A stretch of DNA of 64,000 bases from an uncultured Gemmatimonadota bacterium (GCA_902826615.1 CADEFN010000002.1:496001-560000), one strand, 5' to 3'; shown: positions 17,940 through 26,631, counted from the stretch's first letter. The notes: a model not told the origin generated them from the letters alone. Numbers and translations are program-made.

Positions 17940-18680
17940 ATGAGGTCCCAGCCAATGTTGTCCACACCACCGGTGCCACTCCTCGAACAGCAGTGGGACA
18001 CCTACACCGCCGATGATCACGACACATGGGACACGCTCGTCACCGGTCGCCTGCTGACGCTACGGACCACCGGTGCCTCCGCGGTGCGCCAGGGCATCGA
18101 GACTCTATGCCTCACAGAGGCTGGTATCCCGAACCTCACTCGGCTGAATCAGACCCTGCAGCCACTTACAGGCTGGAGGGTGGTCGGCGTCGATGGGTAC
18201 CTCGACGCGCGGTCCTTTTTTTCGCTCCTGGCCGAGCGACGCTTCCCCTCCACCACCCACGTTCGGCCCTTCTCGTCGCTGGAATACATCCCCAGCCCCG
18301 ACATCTTTCATGACGTTTTCGGTCACGTGCCCTTGCATGCGCACCCGCCATTCGCGGCAGTGCTGCAGCGCTTTGGTCGGCTGGGCGCGCGTGCCGACAC
18401 GGAGGCCGCGCTTGTCGCGGTGCAGCGGCTCTTCTGGTACACCGTGGAGTTCGGGCTCATCGAGGAAACGGGCGAACCCAGGCTCTACGGTTCAGGCCTG
18501 GTGTCATCCATCGCCGAGGAACGCCAGGCGCTAAACAGCACGTGCGAACGGCGCGCCTTTGACCTGGATGCGGTCATCAACACGCCGTTCGATGTGGAGC
18601 AGGTGCAGCCGGTGTATTTCGTGATCAGAGACTTTGCGGAACTCGCGCATGCACTGAACGAGTTGTCGTCGCGCCACTGA
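17940..18680 (+). CDS. phhA: Phenylalanine 4-hydroxylase
   Basis: This is a 246-residue monomeric-type bacterial phenylalanine hydroxylase, converting L-Phe to L-Tyr with tetrahydropterin, O2 and non-haem iron. The iron ligands are visible: two His in SPDIFHDVFGHVPLHAH and Glu in LFWYTVEFGLIEETGEPR. The catalytic-domain landmarks GWRVVGVDGYLDARSFFSLLAERRFPSTTHVR and GSGLVSS are present. There is no N-terminal ACT regulatory domain, as usual for bacteria. ATG 17955 is an alternative start and is the better match to family length (241 residues). The gene directly follows the leader peptide and terminator hairpin, suggesting regulation by attenuation. It stands alone and is convergent with the TonB receptor gene. 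Confidence 0.92.
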   Translation: MRSQPMLSTPPVPLLEQQWDTYTADDHDTWDTLVTGRLLTLRTTGASAVRQGIETLCLTEAGIPNLTRLNQTLQPLTGWRVVGVDGYLDARSFFSLLAERRFPSTTHVRPFSSLEYIPSPDIFHDVFGHVPLHAHPPFAAVLQRFGRLGARADTEAALVAVQRLFWYTVEFGLIEETGEPRLYGSGLVSSIAEERQALNSTCERRAFDLDAVINTPFDVEQVQPVYFVIRDFAELAHALNELSSRH

Positions 18681-18687
18681 GCCACGC

Positions 18688-18712
18688 TGGCCCGGGCACC
18701 TCGCCCGGGCCA
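18688..18712. terminator. GC-rich hairpin between convergent genes
   Basis: A 10-bp perfect stem (18688-18697 with 18703-18712) with a 5-base loop sits in the 41-base gap between the phenylalanine hydroxylase stop and the TonB receptor stop. There is no U-tract on either strand, so it is a weak or bidirectional terminator or a 3'-end stabiliser. Confidence 0.5.
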
Positions 18713-18721
18713 CGTTGGTGA

Positions 18722-21043
18722 TCAGAACGTGGTGTTGATGCCGAAGAACACCAGACGCTTCTGGCCGGTCATCAAGGTTTCAAGATCGCCGCGCACACTG
18801 AAGCCACCCGTGCCCACAGTCGAAATGAACTCTTCATCGAGCAGGTTGAGCGCGTTCACCTGGAAGGTGAGGGCCTTGAGCCCGCGCGGCTTGATGGTGT
18901 ACCCGGCGGACAGGTCAACCGTGGAATACGACGGCGCCGCGATGTCGTTGAGGATGCTGAAGAAACGCTCGCCAACATGGCGCGCAGCAACCGATCCGGT
19001 GAAGCCACGCTTGACCAGACGCATCGACGTGTTGAAGAGCACCTTCGGCGCATCGACCACCTGCTTCCCGGCAGACGGAATGATGGTGGTGCCGTTGTTG
19101 TAGTCGTCGTCGATCTTGGAGTCGTTGTACGACGCCGCCGTTGTCCAGCTCAGTCCTTCGGCAAGGCGCAGGCTCAGCAGCCCCTCGGCGCCACGTGTGG
19201 TGACCGAGCCCACGTTGGCAAACGAGCTGACGCAGGTCGCGGTGAGCGGGCAGACGGCAACCCCGATCAGACGATTGCGGTAGTCGATGTTGTAGAGCGC
19301 CAGCGACGCTTCCACCCGCGCCGTTCGCGTGCGAAGTCCGAGTTCGTAGGTGTGGGCCTTTTCCGGATCGGTGTTGTCCTTGAAGAACTGGAACGCCGTC
19401 GGGTTGGTGTTGTACACGCCGCTCTGCGGCGAATACGGATAGGCGTTCACATTCTGCGAGTAGTTGGCGAAGACCTGCATCCGTTCGTTCGGCGCGTAGA
19501 CCGCTCCGGCCTGCGTCAGGATGCCACCATCGGTGGGAATGGACACATTCGGGCGCGTGACGTCCGGGGCCGACCCCGCGGTGGGCTCGGTGTTGCCGTT
19601 GTTGGTATAGTCGGCATTGATGCGGAGGTACTTGGCGCCATACGTCAGCTTGAGCTTGTTGGACGCAAGCGTATTGGTGTTCTGCAGGTACACCGTGCGC
19701 GTGCCGATGTCACCAGTCCGGTCGAAGAAGAGCCGCAAGACGTTGTTGAAATCCACCTCGGGGCTGGCCGCAAAGTTGCGCATGCGCCAGGCCACACGAC
19801 GGATGTTCGCCTCGTTGTTTTCGATCCAGGTGCCGCCCTCGAGCGCATTGGGACCGAAGGTTGCCTTGGCACGTGCGGTCACACCGATGCGGCGTGTGTC
19901 GTACTGCGTCTGGCGGAAGTAGATCGGATCGGGGCTGAAGGCAGTCGAGCCGTAGTTGGGAGCGTGCCAATCGCCGGCACCTTCGTTGGTGTGGAAGTAG
20001 GGCTTGATGCTCAGCATGGCGCGCTCGCCGAGCTGGAAGTCACCGCCCAGGTAGCCGAAGTGGTCGCGACGAGCGCCCTGCGCACTGTGAAAGTAGGCCA
20101 GGTCTTCCTGCCCGGAGATCTGCGCCTGCCGCTGGGCGGCCTGCCAGCTCGAGAACTGGTCGTGGTCACGACCCAGCGTATTGAAGCGCGCCAGCGTGAG
20201 GTCGACGTAGTCGGCCTCTGTCTTGTCTGCAAAGTTGTAGTAGGCGGTGAGCTTGCTCGCCCCAAAGAGATACTGCGCCTTGAGGTTCACCTGATCCATC
20301 CACTGCTCGCCCGCGTCCCCGATGAACCCGTTCTGGCCAAAGAGCCCGGCGCTCGCGGGTGAGAAACGCTCCCCGCTCCCCTTCCACTTGTCGGTGTCGT
20401 AGCGGCTGAAGGAGACGTAACCCTTGAAGGCATTGTCCCCGGCCTGCAACAGCCCGGTGTCAAAGCGTCCGCCGGTGCGCCGCGCCGCCGACTGGCCGAA
20501 CATCTGACGCAAGGAGCCGCGACGTTCGTTGGACGGGTCGTCGCTGGTGTACTGGACGACACCGCCGAGGTTGTTGCTGGAGGCCGTGCCTAACGCGCCA
20601 GTCCCCTGTGTGACAGCGGCATCGGCAAGGTTGTCAGCGTCAATCGCCCGCCCGATGTTGAGCCCATTGAAATTGCCGTAGCTCATGTCGCCGAGCGTGA
20701 TTCCGTCAAAGGTCTGCCCGACCTGTGCACTCTGAAAGCCGCGCACGGTCACGCGCGTGGCCCACTCGTACAACCCGAAGGGATCCGCCCCCTGCATGTT
20801 CACCCCGGGCAAACGTTCAATGGCGCGCAGCGGGCTCGTACCCGACGGCGTCACCTGCAAGTCGATTTTCTGAATGGCGTTGCCGGTGCGTGCCTGACCA
20901 AACCCCGTGGCCGACCCCTTCACCTCCACGGTCCGCAACACCTGCATGCTGTCGCGGCGTACACTGTCCGGACGCTGAGCAGCCAGCGGCGCGGTGATGA
21001 TGGCCAACAAGATCCCACTCCCGGTCCAACGGATGATCCGCAT
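18722..21043 (-). CDS. TonB-dependent outer-membrane receptor
   Basis: This is a 773-residue protein. The signal peptide is MRIIRWTGSGILLAIITA, cleaved near LAAQ. The plug spans about residues 45-160 (PLRAIERLPGVNMQGADPFG, RVTVRGFQSAQVGQTFDGI). The barrel ends with KRLVFFGINTTF, a terminal Phe as required for outer-membrane insertion by BamA. The DPFGLYEWATRVTVRGF segment recalls FecA-like siderophore or metal-chelate receptors. No TonB box is certain, though MQVLRTVEVKG is in the right place. The gene is monocistronic, and no regulator or inner-membrane transporter lies beside it, so the ligand is unknown. Confidence 0.92.
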   Translation of the reverse strand: MRIIRWTGSGILLAIITAPLAAQRPDSVRRDSMQVLRTVEVKGSATGFGQARTGNAIQKIDLQVTPSGTSPLRAIERLPGVNMQGADPFGLYEWATRVTVRGFQSAQVGQTFDGITLGDMSYGNFNGLNIGRAIDADNLADAAVTQGTGALGTASSNNLGGVVQYTSDDPSNERRGSLRQMFGQSAARRTGGRFDTGLLQAGDNAFKGYVSFSRYDTDKWKGSGERFSPASAGLFGQNGFIGDAGEQWMDQVNLKAQYLFGASKLTAYYNFADKTEADYVDLTLARFNTLGRDHDQFSSWQAAQRQAQISGQEDLAYFHSAQGARRDHFGYLGGDFQLGERAMLSIKPYFHTNEGAGDWHAPNYGSTAFSPDPIYFRQTQYDTRRIGVTARAKATFGPNALEGGTWIENNEANIRRVAWRMRNFAASPEVDFNNVLRLFFDRTGDIGTRTVYLQNTNTLASNKLKLTYGAKYLRINADYTNNGNTEPTAGSAPDVTRPNVSIPTDGGILTQAGAVYAPNERMQVFANYSQNVNAYPYSPQSGVYNTNPTAFQFFKDNTDPEKAHTYELGLRTRTARVEASLALYNIDYRNRLIGVAVCPLTATCVSSFANVGSVTTRGAEGLLSLRLAEGLSWTTAASYNDSKIDDDYNNGTTIIPSAGKQVVDAPKVLFNTSMRLVKRGFTGSVAARHVGERFFSILNDIAAPSYSTVDLSAGYTIKPRGLKALTFQVNALNLLDEEFISTVGTGGFSVRGDLETLMTGQKRLVFFGINTTF

Positions 21044-21214
21044 GTGTCAAACCCTCGATTCGATGACACGGCGCGGCATGCGCCGTTACGGGGGGAGATT
21101 CCTGTCACATGGTCACGATCGAGTGTCCGAAACGCACATGGCGCGGTAACGGACCGGACACGATCCCATGAGCCCCCATATCTTTCGCGCATTACTGCGC
21201 GGAGTGATCAAGCA

Positions 21215-22402
21215 ATGGAGGCGGTGCGACGACCCACACCCACAACACCCGGCCTCGGCATGGTCCTGGGCGGTGGAGGTGCACGGGGCGCCTATCAGGT
21301 CGGCCTGCTGCGCGCCATCGCGCGACGGTACCCACACCTGCAGGTCCCCATCCTGGTGGGCGTGTCGGCGGGCGCAGTGAACACCACCCACATCGCGTCC
21401 CATCGCGGCACCTTTGCCGACTGCATGGAAGACCTCGTGCGTCACTGGTGTTCGATGACACCCGACCAGGTGTTTCGTGTCGACGCGTCGTCCCTCGCCA
21501 CCAACGTGCTTCGCTCCGGCTTCCGGCTTGTGGCCGGTGGACAAGCCCACCCCGAGCAATTCCGCGGCATGGTGGACACCGAACCCCTGCGCCATTTCCT
21601 GCACCGTGTGCTGGAACCGGCCGCCGATGGGTCATTGCCCGGCATCGACCACAACCTGCAGCGCGGCTCCCTGCGCGCCGTCGCCCTCTGCGCCACGAGT
21701 TACACCACATCGCAGAGCGTGACCTGGGTTCAGGGCCGCGGCATCGCCACGTGGGAGCGCCCGCAGCGACGTGCGGAGCAGGCGCAGCTCTCGGTCGAAC
21801 ATGTGATGGCCTCCACGGCCCTGCCGCTCCTCTTTCCGGCAGCACGAGTGGGCAGCGAATGGTTTGGTGACGGAGGCATCCGGCTCACCGCGCCACTGTC
21901 GCCCGCCCTCCACCTCGGCGCCTCGCGCATCATTACCATCTCCACGCGCTACGATCGTTCGCAGGCCGAAGCCGACCGACCACAGGTTGCCGGGTACCCC
22001 CCACCGGCCCAGGTGCTTGGCGTCCTGTACAACGCCGTGTTTCTCGACCTGATCGATCAGGACGTGGTGCGACTGGAGCGCCTCAACAAGCTCGTCGAAC
22101 GAATGCCCGTCGATCAACGTGCGGGACTGCGAGTGGTGGACATGCTCGTCCTGCGTCCCTCACGCGATCTTGGCCGACTGGCCAGCGAGTACGAGCCGCG
22201 ACTCCCGCGTGTCTTTCGCTTTCTCACGCGCGGACTTGGCACCAAGCGAACGGAGAGTCCGGACATTTTGTCGCTGGTCATGTTCCAGGAGGACTACCTG
22301 CGACGCCTGATCGAGCTGGGAGAGTCCGACGCCGAACGGCAGTGGGAACGGATCGCGCCCTTCATTGAAGCGGAGCCGGAACGAATTTCGGCAGTACGCT
22401 AA
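21215..22402 (+). CDS. Patatin-like phospholipase
   Basis: This is a 395-residue protein. The complete patatin active site is visible: oxyanion loop GGGGARGAYQVGL near residue 15, nucleophile Ser in VGVSAGAVN (GxSxG), and Asp in GDGGIRLTAPLSPA (DGG/A motif). It should hydrolyse acyl esters of phospholipids. It has no signal peptide, so it is cytosolic or secreted by another route. ATG 21215 has GGAG about 10 bases upstream; the open frame extends to 21044 but that part overlaps the divergent receptor promoter and has no family similarity. Its stop codon overlaps the -35 of the sigma-28-like promoter for the next gene. Confidence 0.9.
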   Translation: MEAVRRPTPTTPGLGMVLGGGGARGAYQVGLLRAIARRYPHLQVPILVGVSAGAVNTTHIASHRGTFADCMEDLVRHWCSMTPDQVFRVDASSLATNVLRSGFRLVAGGQAHPEQFRGMVDTEPLRHFLHRVLEPAADGSLPGIDHNLQRGSLRAVALCATSYTTSQSVTWVQGRGIATWERPQRRAEQAQLSVEHVMASTALPLLFPAARVGSEWFGDGGIRLTAPLSPALHLGASRIITISTRYDRSQAEADRPQVAGYPPPAQVLGVLYNAVFLDLIDQDVVRLERLNKLVERMPVDQRAGLRVVDMLVLRPSRDLGRLASEYEPRLPRVFRFLTRGLGTKRTESPDILSLVMFQEDYLRRLIELGESDAERQWERIAPFIEAEPERISAVR

Positions 22403-22426
22403 AGTTTCCTGGGTCGGTGCCGACAC
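22400..22426 (+). promoter_or_regulatory. Sigma-28 (FliA)-type promoter of the rod-like gene
   Basis: TAAAGTTT (22400-22407), an 11-base spacer and GCCGACAC (22419-22426) match the enterobacterial FliA consensus TAAAGTTT-N11-GCCGATAA at 14 of 16 positions with the exact spacing. Transcription would begin at about 22433, 73 bases before the ATG of the flagellar-rod-like gene at 22506. Confidence 0.75.
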
Positions 22427-22505
22427 TCTTGCTCAAGGGAGTATTCAGGAGAGCCAAGTGTGACGCACGTCGCATTTCGCTCGGCGGCCATCAGGAGCAA
22501 TCTCA

Positions 22506-22796
22506 ATGACGATCAACTCGATCTCGAACGGCGCGAACGGCATTCAGAAGCAGGGCGCAGCGCTCGATCGCGCGGCATCGCGCATCGCGCGGGCAACCTT
22601 GGCCGAGTCGCATCAGGCGCCAGCGAAGCCCAGACAGACGGCTGCAGAGGCCGAGGCTCCGTCACGTCTGGCTGACGCCACAGTGGATCTCATGGTCTCC
22701 AAACGGATGTTCACGGCAGCCGTCCGAATGGCCCAGACGGCCAACGAGGGTGTCATGGAAGCCCTGCGTGTCGGGGGGTACGAAACGGCCGCCTGA
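22506..22796 (+). CDS. Small flagellar rod/hook-like protein (FlgC C-terminal type)
   Basis: This is a 96-residue protein. The N-terminal segment (SISNGANGIQKQGAALDRAASRIA) resembles the amphipathic first helix of axial flagellar proteins. The C-terminal segment (LADATVDLMVSKRMFTAAVRMAQTANEGVMEALRVG) resembles the last helix of rod and hook proteins such as FlgC. The middle is a Lys/Ala/Glu-rich linker. Small proteins of this build occur in several phyla with unknown exact role. AGGAG lies 9 bases upstream of the ATG. The sigma-28-type promoter at 22400-22426 supports a motility function. It is not linked to other flagellar structural genes here. Confidence 0.7.
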   Translation: MTINSISNGANGIQKQGAALDRAASRIARATLAESHQAPAKPRQTAAEAEAPSRLADATVDLMVSKRMFTAAVRMAQTANEGVMEALRVGGYETAA

Positions 22797-22817
22797 TCGG
22801 GAGTCCCAAATTCGAAG

Positions 22818-22850
22818 GCGCCGGATCCATAACATGGATTCGGCGCTTTT
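22818..22850 (+). terminator. Intrinsic terminator after the rod-like gene
   Basis: A 13-bp stem (22818-22830 with 22834-22846, one G-U pair) with a 3-base loop is followed by TTTT, 22 bases after the stop codon of the rod-like gene. Confidence 0.8.
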
Positions 22851-23215
22851 GCATTCGTTCTTGTATAGGTGACCTGTTAAGTGCCTTGCCAGCAACGTCT
22901 TACGATTCCCCTTTCGTTGCAGCGAGTCCTCACCGAGTGCCGCAGCGGCGCACAGCGATCTCAGCCGCAATGACCGACATGTTCTGCTACAATTCCGTTC
23001 GGGTTTGGTACTTCTAACGCAAGTACATGTGTAGCAAAGGCTTACGGACGGCAATTGCAGCCAGGATCCTACTGGCACGCCACGTGCTTAGTGATGCAGC
23101 GCACACCAGCCCCGGTCAAAATCGACCTGGTGCCCGCCGAGAGAGGATGACCGGGTCTGGTGCGCGCCACGACGGAGGGAGGAGCTGTCGTGAACCCAAA
23201 CGCCAAAGCAGAGCC
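22851..23215. other. Intergenic region upstream of the PEP-CTERM gene
   Basis: There is no convincing gene in these 365 bases. TACAAT at about 22988-22993 could be a -10 element for the downstream gene, which would leave a leader of about 220 bases. The stretch just before the ATG is GC-rich and able to fold, but I recognise no riboswitch class. Confidence 0.4.
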
Positions 23216-23899
23216 ATGAAGATCACGAAGTTTGTCGCCGCCGCAGTACTCGCCTTCGCCTCGGTTAGCGCCGAAGCGCAGAGTTCCGGCTCGCTCAAGT
23301 TCCAGCCCACCGCACCGACCCCGGCGGTTACGGCGTTCGGGTACTACGTTGGGCCGTTTTGGGGGACGATCACGTCTGATCCGACCCAGCCCAAGATCGA
23401 TCTGTTCTGCGTCGACGTCTTGAACTCGATCACCTGGGGACAGACCTGGAACGCGAACTTCTCGAGCCTCGGCGGCGACCTGAGCCTCACGCGTCATGGC
23501 AACGCCAAGCGTACCAGCTATGAGCAGGCAGCCTACCTGGCCTCGATGTACAAGGCTCCTGGGGTCGCGACCGCGCAGTGGGGTGGCATTCAGGCCGCCA
23601 TCTGGAACCTGCTGAACCCGGGCGCTCCCAACGGTGGCACCAACGTCAATTCGAATGGTTCGGAGGCCTACTGGCTGGCGCAGGCGTCGGCGTGGCACGG
23701 CAGCGCCGCGAAAGCGACGTTCGACTTCTCGCGCTGGACTGTCGTGACCGACGTGAGGGGTGCCGGCCGGGTCTCTGGCGCTGGAGCGCAGGAGTTCCTG
23801 ACCACCGGCGTTGCCCCGGAACCCGAAACGTGGTTGCTGATGGGCACCGGGCTCTTCCTTGTGGTGGGCTTCGCGGTAAAGCGCGGCCGTCTCGCCTGA
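23216..23899 (+). CDS. PEP-CTERM sorting domain protein
   Basis: This is a 227-residue protein. The signal peptide is MKITKFVAAAVLAFASVSAEAQ. The mature domain is Trp/Tyr-rich (FGYYVGPFWGTITSD, QWGGIQAAIWNLL), of the kind common in PEP-CTERM surface proteins. The C-terminus has the complete sorting signal: PEPETW, a hydrophobic helix (LLMGTGLFLVVGFAV) and a basic tail (KRGRLA). It would be recognised and cut by an exosortase (EpsH type), which is not encoded in this window. It may be an extracellular-matrix or envelope protein. Start 23216 is the only ATG directly before the signal peptide. Confidence 0.88.
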   Translation: MKITKFVAAAVLAFASVSAEAQSSGSLKFQPTAPTPAVTAFGYYVGPFWGTITSDPTQPKIDLFCVDVLNSITWGQTWNANFSSLGGDLSLTRHGNAKRTSYEQAAYLASMYKAPGVATAQWGGIQAAIWNLLNPGAPNGGTNVNSNGSEAYWLAQASAWHGSAAKATFDFSRWTVVTDVRGAGRVSGAGAQEFLTTGVAPEPETWLLMGTGLFLVVGFAVKRGRLA

Positions 23900-23920
23900 G
23901 GTCTTCTCCGCACCGAAAGC

Positions 23921-23953
23921 AGGGCCGAGTCCTCACCGACTCGGCCCTTTTTC
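23921..23953 (+). terminator. Intrinsic terminator after the PEP-CTERM gene
   Basis: An 11-bp stem (23921-23931 with 23938-23948) with a 6-base loop is followed by a T-rich run, 21 bases after the stop codon. Confidence 0.85.
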
Positions 23954-24034
23954 TTTGCGCTGCGTCACTGTCGCAGGTTACAGAGTGGCCGTAGCATCGT
24001 ATTCTGATATCAGTGACTTCCCACTCCGCGAGCC

Positions 24035-24535
24035 ATGCCGAACCGACGTTTTGAGGGCGTTGAGGCGCTTGTAGCGCCTCTCTATTTCGTGGCCCTTCTC
24101 CTCGTATTGACGCCCGTGATGGACTTTGCCACGAGTGTCCTCCCACTTCGGGTGAGCAATATCGAGTGGCGCTTCGCCTCAGTTGGGCTCTTGTCGGGCT
24201 TCCTCCTGACGCCCGTCCTTGGGATCGTGCTTGCGATTCTGATTGCGGGCTGGTCTGGCCACGAGAAGTTCCAGCGGGTCATTGCCATCGTGAACCTCGC
24301 ATCGGTGGCCGTCTTTGCCCTCCTCCTCGTCTTCTTTCTGCTTGACATCCTGCAGCTGCGCAGCGCCGTTCAGGCCGAGGCTAAAACGGCCTTTGAAGGG
24401 GCCGCTATCAAGGCCGTGGCCAAGTACCTCTGCGTGATGTTTGCCCTGGGCTGGCTTGGTCTGAAAGGCCTCTCGGCGTCGCGCTGGCGCGAACCTGTAA
24501 AGCGGCAAGCCGCCGCGGTAGTGATCGGGACCTGA
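24035..24535 (+). CDS. Small polytopic membrane protein of unknown function
   Basis: This is a 166-residue protein with four predicted helices: APLYFVALLLVLTPVMDFA, FASVGLLSGFLLTPVLGIVLAILIAGW (one or two), VIAIVNLASVAVFALLLVFFLLDIL, and a last one near YLCVMFALGWLGLKGL. The last loop before the final helix is charged (QAEAKTAFEGAAIKAVAK). There is no recognisable motif and no obvious partner. It lies between the PEP-CTERM gene and a TonB gene. Confidence 0.75.
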   Translation: MPNRRFEGVEALVAPLYFVALLLVLTPVMDFATSVLPLRVSNIEWRFASVGLLSGFLLTPVLGIVLAILIAGWSGHEKFQRVIAIVNLASVAVFALLLVFFLLDILQLRSAVQAEAKTAFEGAAIKAVAKYLCVMFALGWLGLKGLSASRWREPVKRQAAAVVIGT

Positions 24536-24663
24536 GCTGTTCGCCCACGTAGCTCATCCGTTCGCGTCACCATCGGACGGGTCATCCAGATTCTGCTTGT
24601 CCTGCAGAGACTTTCGCGACATACTCGAAGGGCGGTCTCTCTGAGGTCGACGCCAATCCCCCC

Positions 24664-25377
24664 ATGTTGTTCCGTCGCCTTTCCCAGCCTGTTTCGGGTA
24701 GCCTCCTCCAGACGGTGGAGGGCTACCTCGTGAGCGTCGCCCTTCACACGGCGCTCATCGCCACGGCTATTGTCGCAGGGCAGACCGCTGACGCGCCCCA
24801 GGAACTCCCGGATTCGCTCGAGTGGGCCAGGTTTCTGGTCCCCAAGGACAAGCAGGCGGGAAGTGCACCGGTTCGCGAACATCTGACGTTTTTCAACGCA
24901 GCAGCTCCCGGCGGGAGCGGAATGCTGGTCAGTGATACGCCTGAACCGGAGCGCGTTGAACTCGAGGTGCCTGAGGGTACCGGTGCGGACGAGCAGACGG
25001 ACGTGGCGGCCGCCCCACCGCCGGCCGAGGAGGTCAAGGCCGACGAAGTGCTGACCGTGCTCGAAGTGGACACGGCCGCCGCTCGGTATGACGACAGCGC
25101 GGCGCCGCCCTATCCTGCCTCGATGCTGGCCAAGAAGATCGAGGGGTCAGTGGCGGTGCAGTACGTCGTCGACACGGCGGGTATGGCCGACACGGCGAGT
25201 TTCCTCGTACTCGAAACCACGCACGCCGACTTCGCCAAATCGGTCAAGGCGACACTCCCGAGCATGCGGTTCCGGGCGGCCAAGATGAACGGGAACAAGG
25301 TGCGTCAGCTGGTACAGCAACTGTTTTCGTTCCGCATCGACACTACCCTGCTCGCGAAGGATCCGAAGAAGCCCTGA
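24664..25377 (+). CDS. TonB-like energy transducer
   Basis: This is a 237-residue protein. One N-terminal membrane anchor (YLVSVALHTALIATAIVAG) is followed by a Pro/Glu-rich periplasmic spacer of about 100 residues. A C-terminal TonB domain runs from about 140, with PPYPASMLAKKIEGSVAVQYVVDTAGMADTAS and ADFAKSVKATLPSMRFRAAKMNGNKVRQLVQQLFSF. It should carry proton-motive energy from ExbBD to outer-membrane receptors such as that at 18722-21043. No exbB or exbD is adjacent. Confidence 0.85.
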   Translation: MLFRRLSQPVSGSLLQTVEGYLVSVALHTALIATAIVAGQTADAPQELPDSLEWARFLVPKDKQAGSAPVREHLTFFNAAAPGGSGMLVSDTPEPERVELEVPEGTGADEQTDVAAAPPPAEEVKADEVLTVLEVDTAAARYDDSAAPPYPASMLAKKIEGSVAVQYVVDTAGMADTASFLVLETTHADFAKSVKATLPSMRFRAAKMNGNKVRQLVQQLFSFRIDTTLLAKDPKKP

Positions 25378-25387
25378 GCCAGCCGGC

Positions 25388-26503
25388 TCAGCGGGCGTCG
25401 CGGGTGATCACATCGGTGTAGGTCCGCAGGGAGCCCTCGCGCCAGCGCCGGTTGAAGTCGGTGATGCGCTGCAGGAGCTGCACCGAGACATGCCCTTCCA
25501 CCCGGAGCGGGTGCATCCCCGAGCGATCGAAGTGGCTCCGAATGATCACTGCCGAGGGGGCCAGGGGCATGCGGGACACGGATTGGGCAAACTCGGCGAA
25601 GCCGCCGTCACGCCACACATAGAGCTCGGCGTTTGACGTATAGAGCGCGCTCAGCCCGACACCCCGCGCGCGCAGCTCGCGCGCCAGGCCGGGGAACGCC
25701 TGTGGGCCTGCCAGGTTGCCGACCACGGGAATGATCCTGCCCTGCACGTGGAGGTCGCGCACAAAACGCCAGTCGTCTTCGCGAGCCAGGTAGGAGCGCA
25801 TCGCACCCTCGAGATCGCGCTCGAGAATCAGGCGCCGCAGCGTGGGGTATTGCGACTCGTTGCCGCGGCCAAACGAACTGAAGCGCAACCCGAGACCCGC
25901 GCGCATGAACTCGGCATGAAAGCGCTCGATCGTTTCGCGATCACGCGTATCCAGCGGAATCCCGAAGGCGGCAATGAGGCGGGCAGTTTCTGCGCGCACA
26001 CGGGAGGCGGACGCCTGATCAAGGCGAGTGCTGTCCACCCAGGCCAGAAGCTCCAGCACCGGCCGGTCGGTGGTCATGTTGCGCGGCGGCGCTCGGCAAC
26101 CTAACCAGAGACAGAGGAAGGCGAGCCGGTTTGGTGCCTGGACAAACAGTGCCTTGAAGAGAAGATGCTGGAGGGCGTTGTCGCGCCGGATGTCGATGAG
26201 AAATGCGACTTCAGGACGGATGAGGGCCAGGTACGAGTAATTCTGGTCGGGACCTACCCCGATATACGCGCCGCCACGCACACCGAGCGCCTCCAGGCGA
26301 GGGGCCACATGGAGGTACGACGTCTCGTTGGAAATGAGGTTGTCCGTGTCGAAGAAACCACCAGCCTCGGAGAGTCGGGCGAAGGCATTGGCGAACGCGG
26401 TATCGCGCACCACGGTCGACGTCTGCGCGGGTTGGGCGTGCAGTGCGGTGGCGACGGTGAGGAACGCGAGACACGACAGGCGAGACGCGAGTCGGGAAGA
26501 CAA
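25388..26503 (-). CDS. Exported LIC_10091-family-like protein
   Basis: The protein has 371 residues from TTG 26503. The start is placed there because a clean signal peptide follows (SSRLASRLSCLAFLTVATALHAQ); the open frame extends to 26614 but adds a Pro/Ser-rich stretch unlike a signal peptide. The mature part has the pattern I associate with the LIC_10091 family, a Rossmann-like fold: NLISNETSYLHVAPRLEALGVRGGAYIGVGPDQNYSYLALIRPEVAFLIDIRR, then LLFKALF and NRLAFLCLWL. The biochemical activity of this family is unknown to me. It is divergent from the FAD oxidase gene; an ATG of the opposite frame shares base 26503. Confidence 0.7.
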   Translation of the reverse strand: MSSRLASRLSCLAFLTVATALHAQPAQTSTVVRDTAFANAFARLSEAGGFFDTDNLISNETSYLHVAPRLEALGVRGGAYIGVGPDQNYSYLALIRPEVAFLIDIRRDNALQHLLFKALFVQAPNRLAFLCLWLGCRAPPRNMTTDRPVLELLAWVDSTRLDQASASRVRAETARLIAAFGIPLDTRDRETIERFHAEFMRAGLGLRFSSFGRGNESQYPTLRRLILERDLEGAMRSYLAREDDWRFVRDLHVQGRIIPVVGNLAGPQAFPGLARELRARGVGLSALYTSNAELYVWRDGGFAEFAQSVSRMPLAPSAVIIRSHFDRSGMHPLRVEGHVSVQLLQRITDFNRRWREGSLRTYTDVITRDAR

Positions 26504-26631
26504 TGGCTTGGGCGGTGGACGCGACGGGAAAGATGGGGCGCGACTGGAGGTGTGAGGCGCGGCCCTCGATTCGTCAAGAGTACCGTGGTTTCCTGATGGC
26601 GTGGGGTACGGCACTCCCTAGATTTGCCCGA

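Noticed and set aside
21068-21086. 7-bp hairpin in the 5' leader of the TonB receptor, considered as riboswitch or operator
   Set aside because: It lacks the conserved core of cobalamin or other riboswitches and any recognisable Fur or Zur box; hairpins of this size are common in GC-rich sequence.
22662-23078. 138-residue minus-strand ORF
   Set aside because: It runs through a terminator and the end of the rod-like gene, is Cys/Arg/Ser-rich and has no family character.
22851-23215. Riboswitch (cyclic di-GMP or other) before the PEP-CTERM gene
   Set aside because: The conserved sequence blocks of known classes could not be found.
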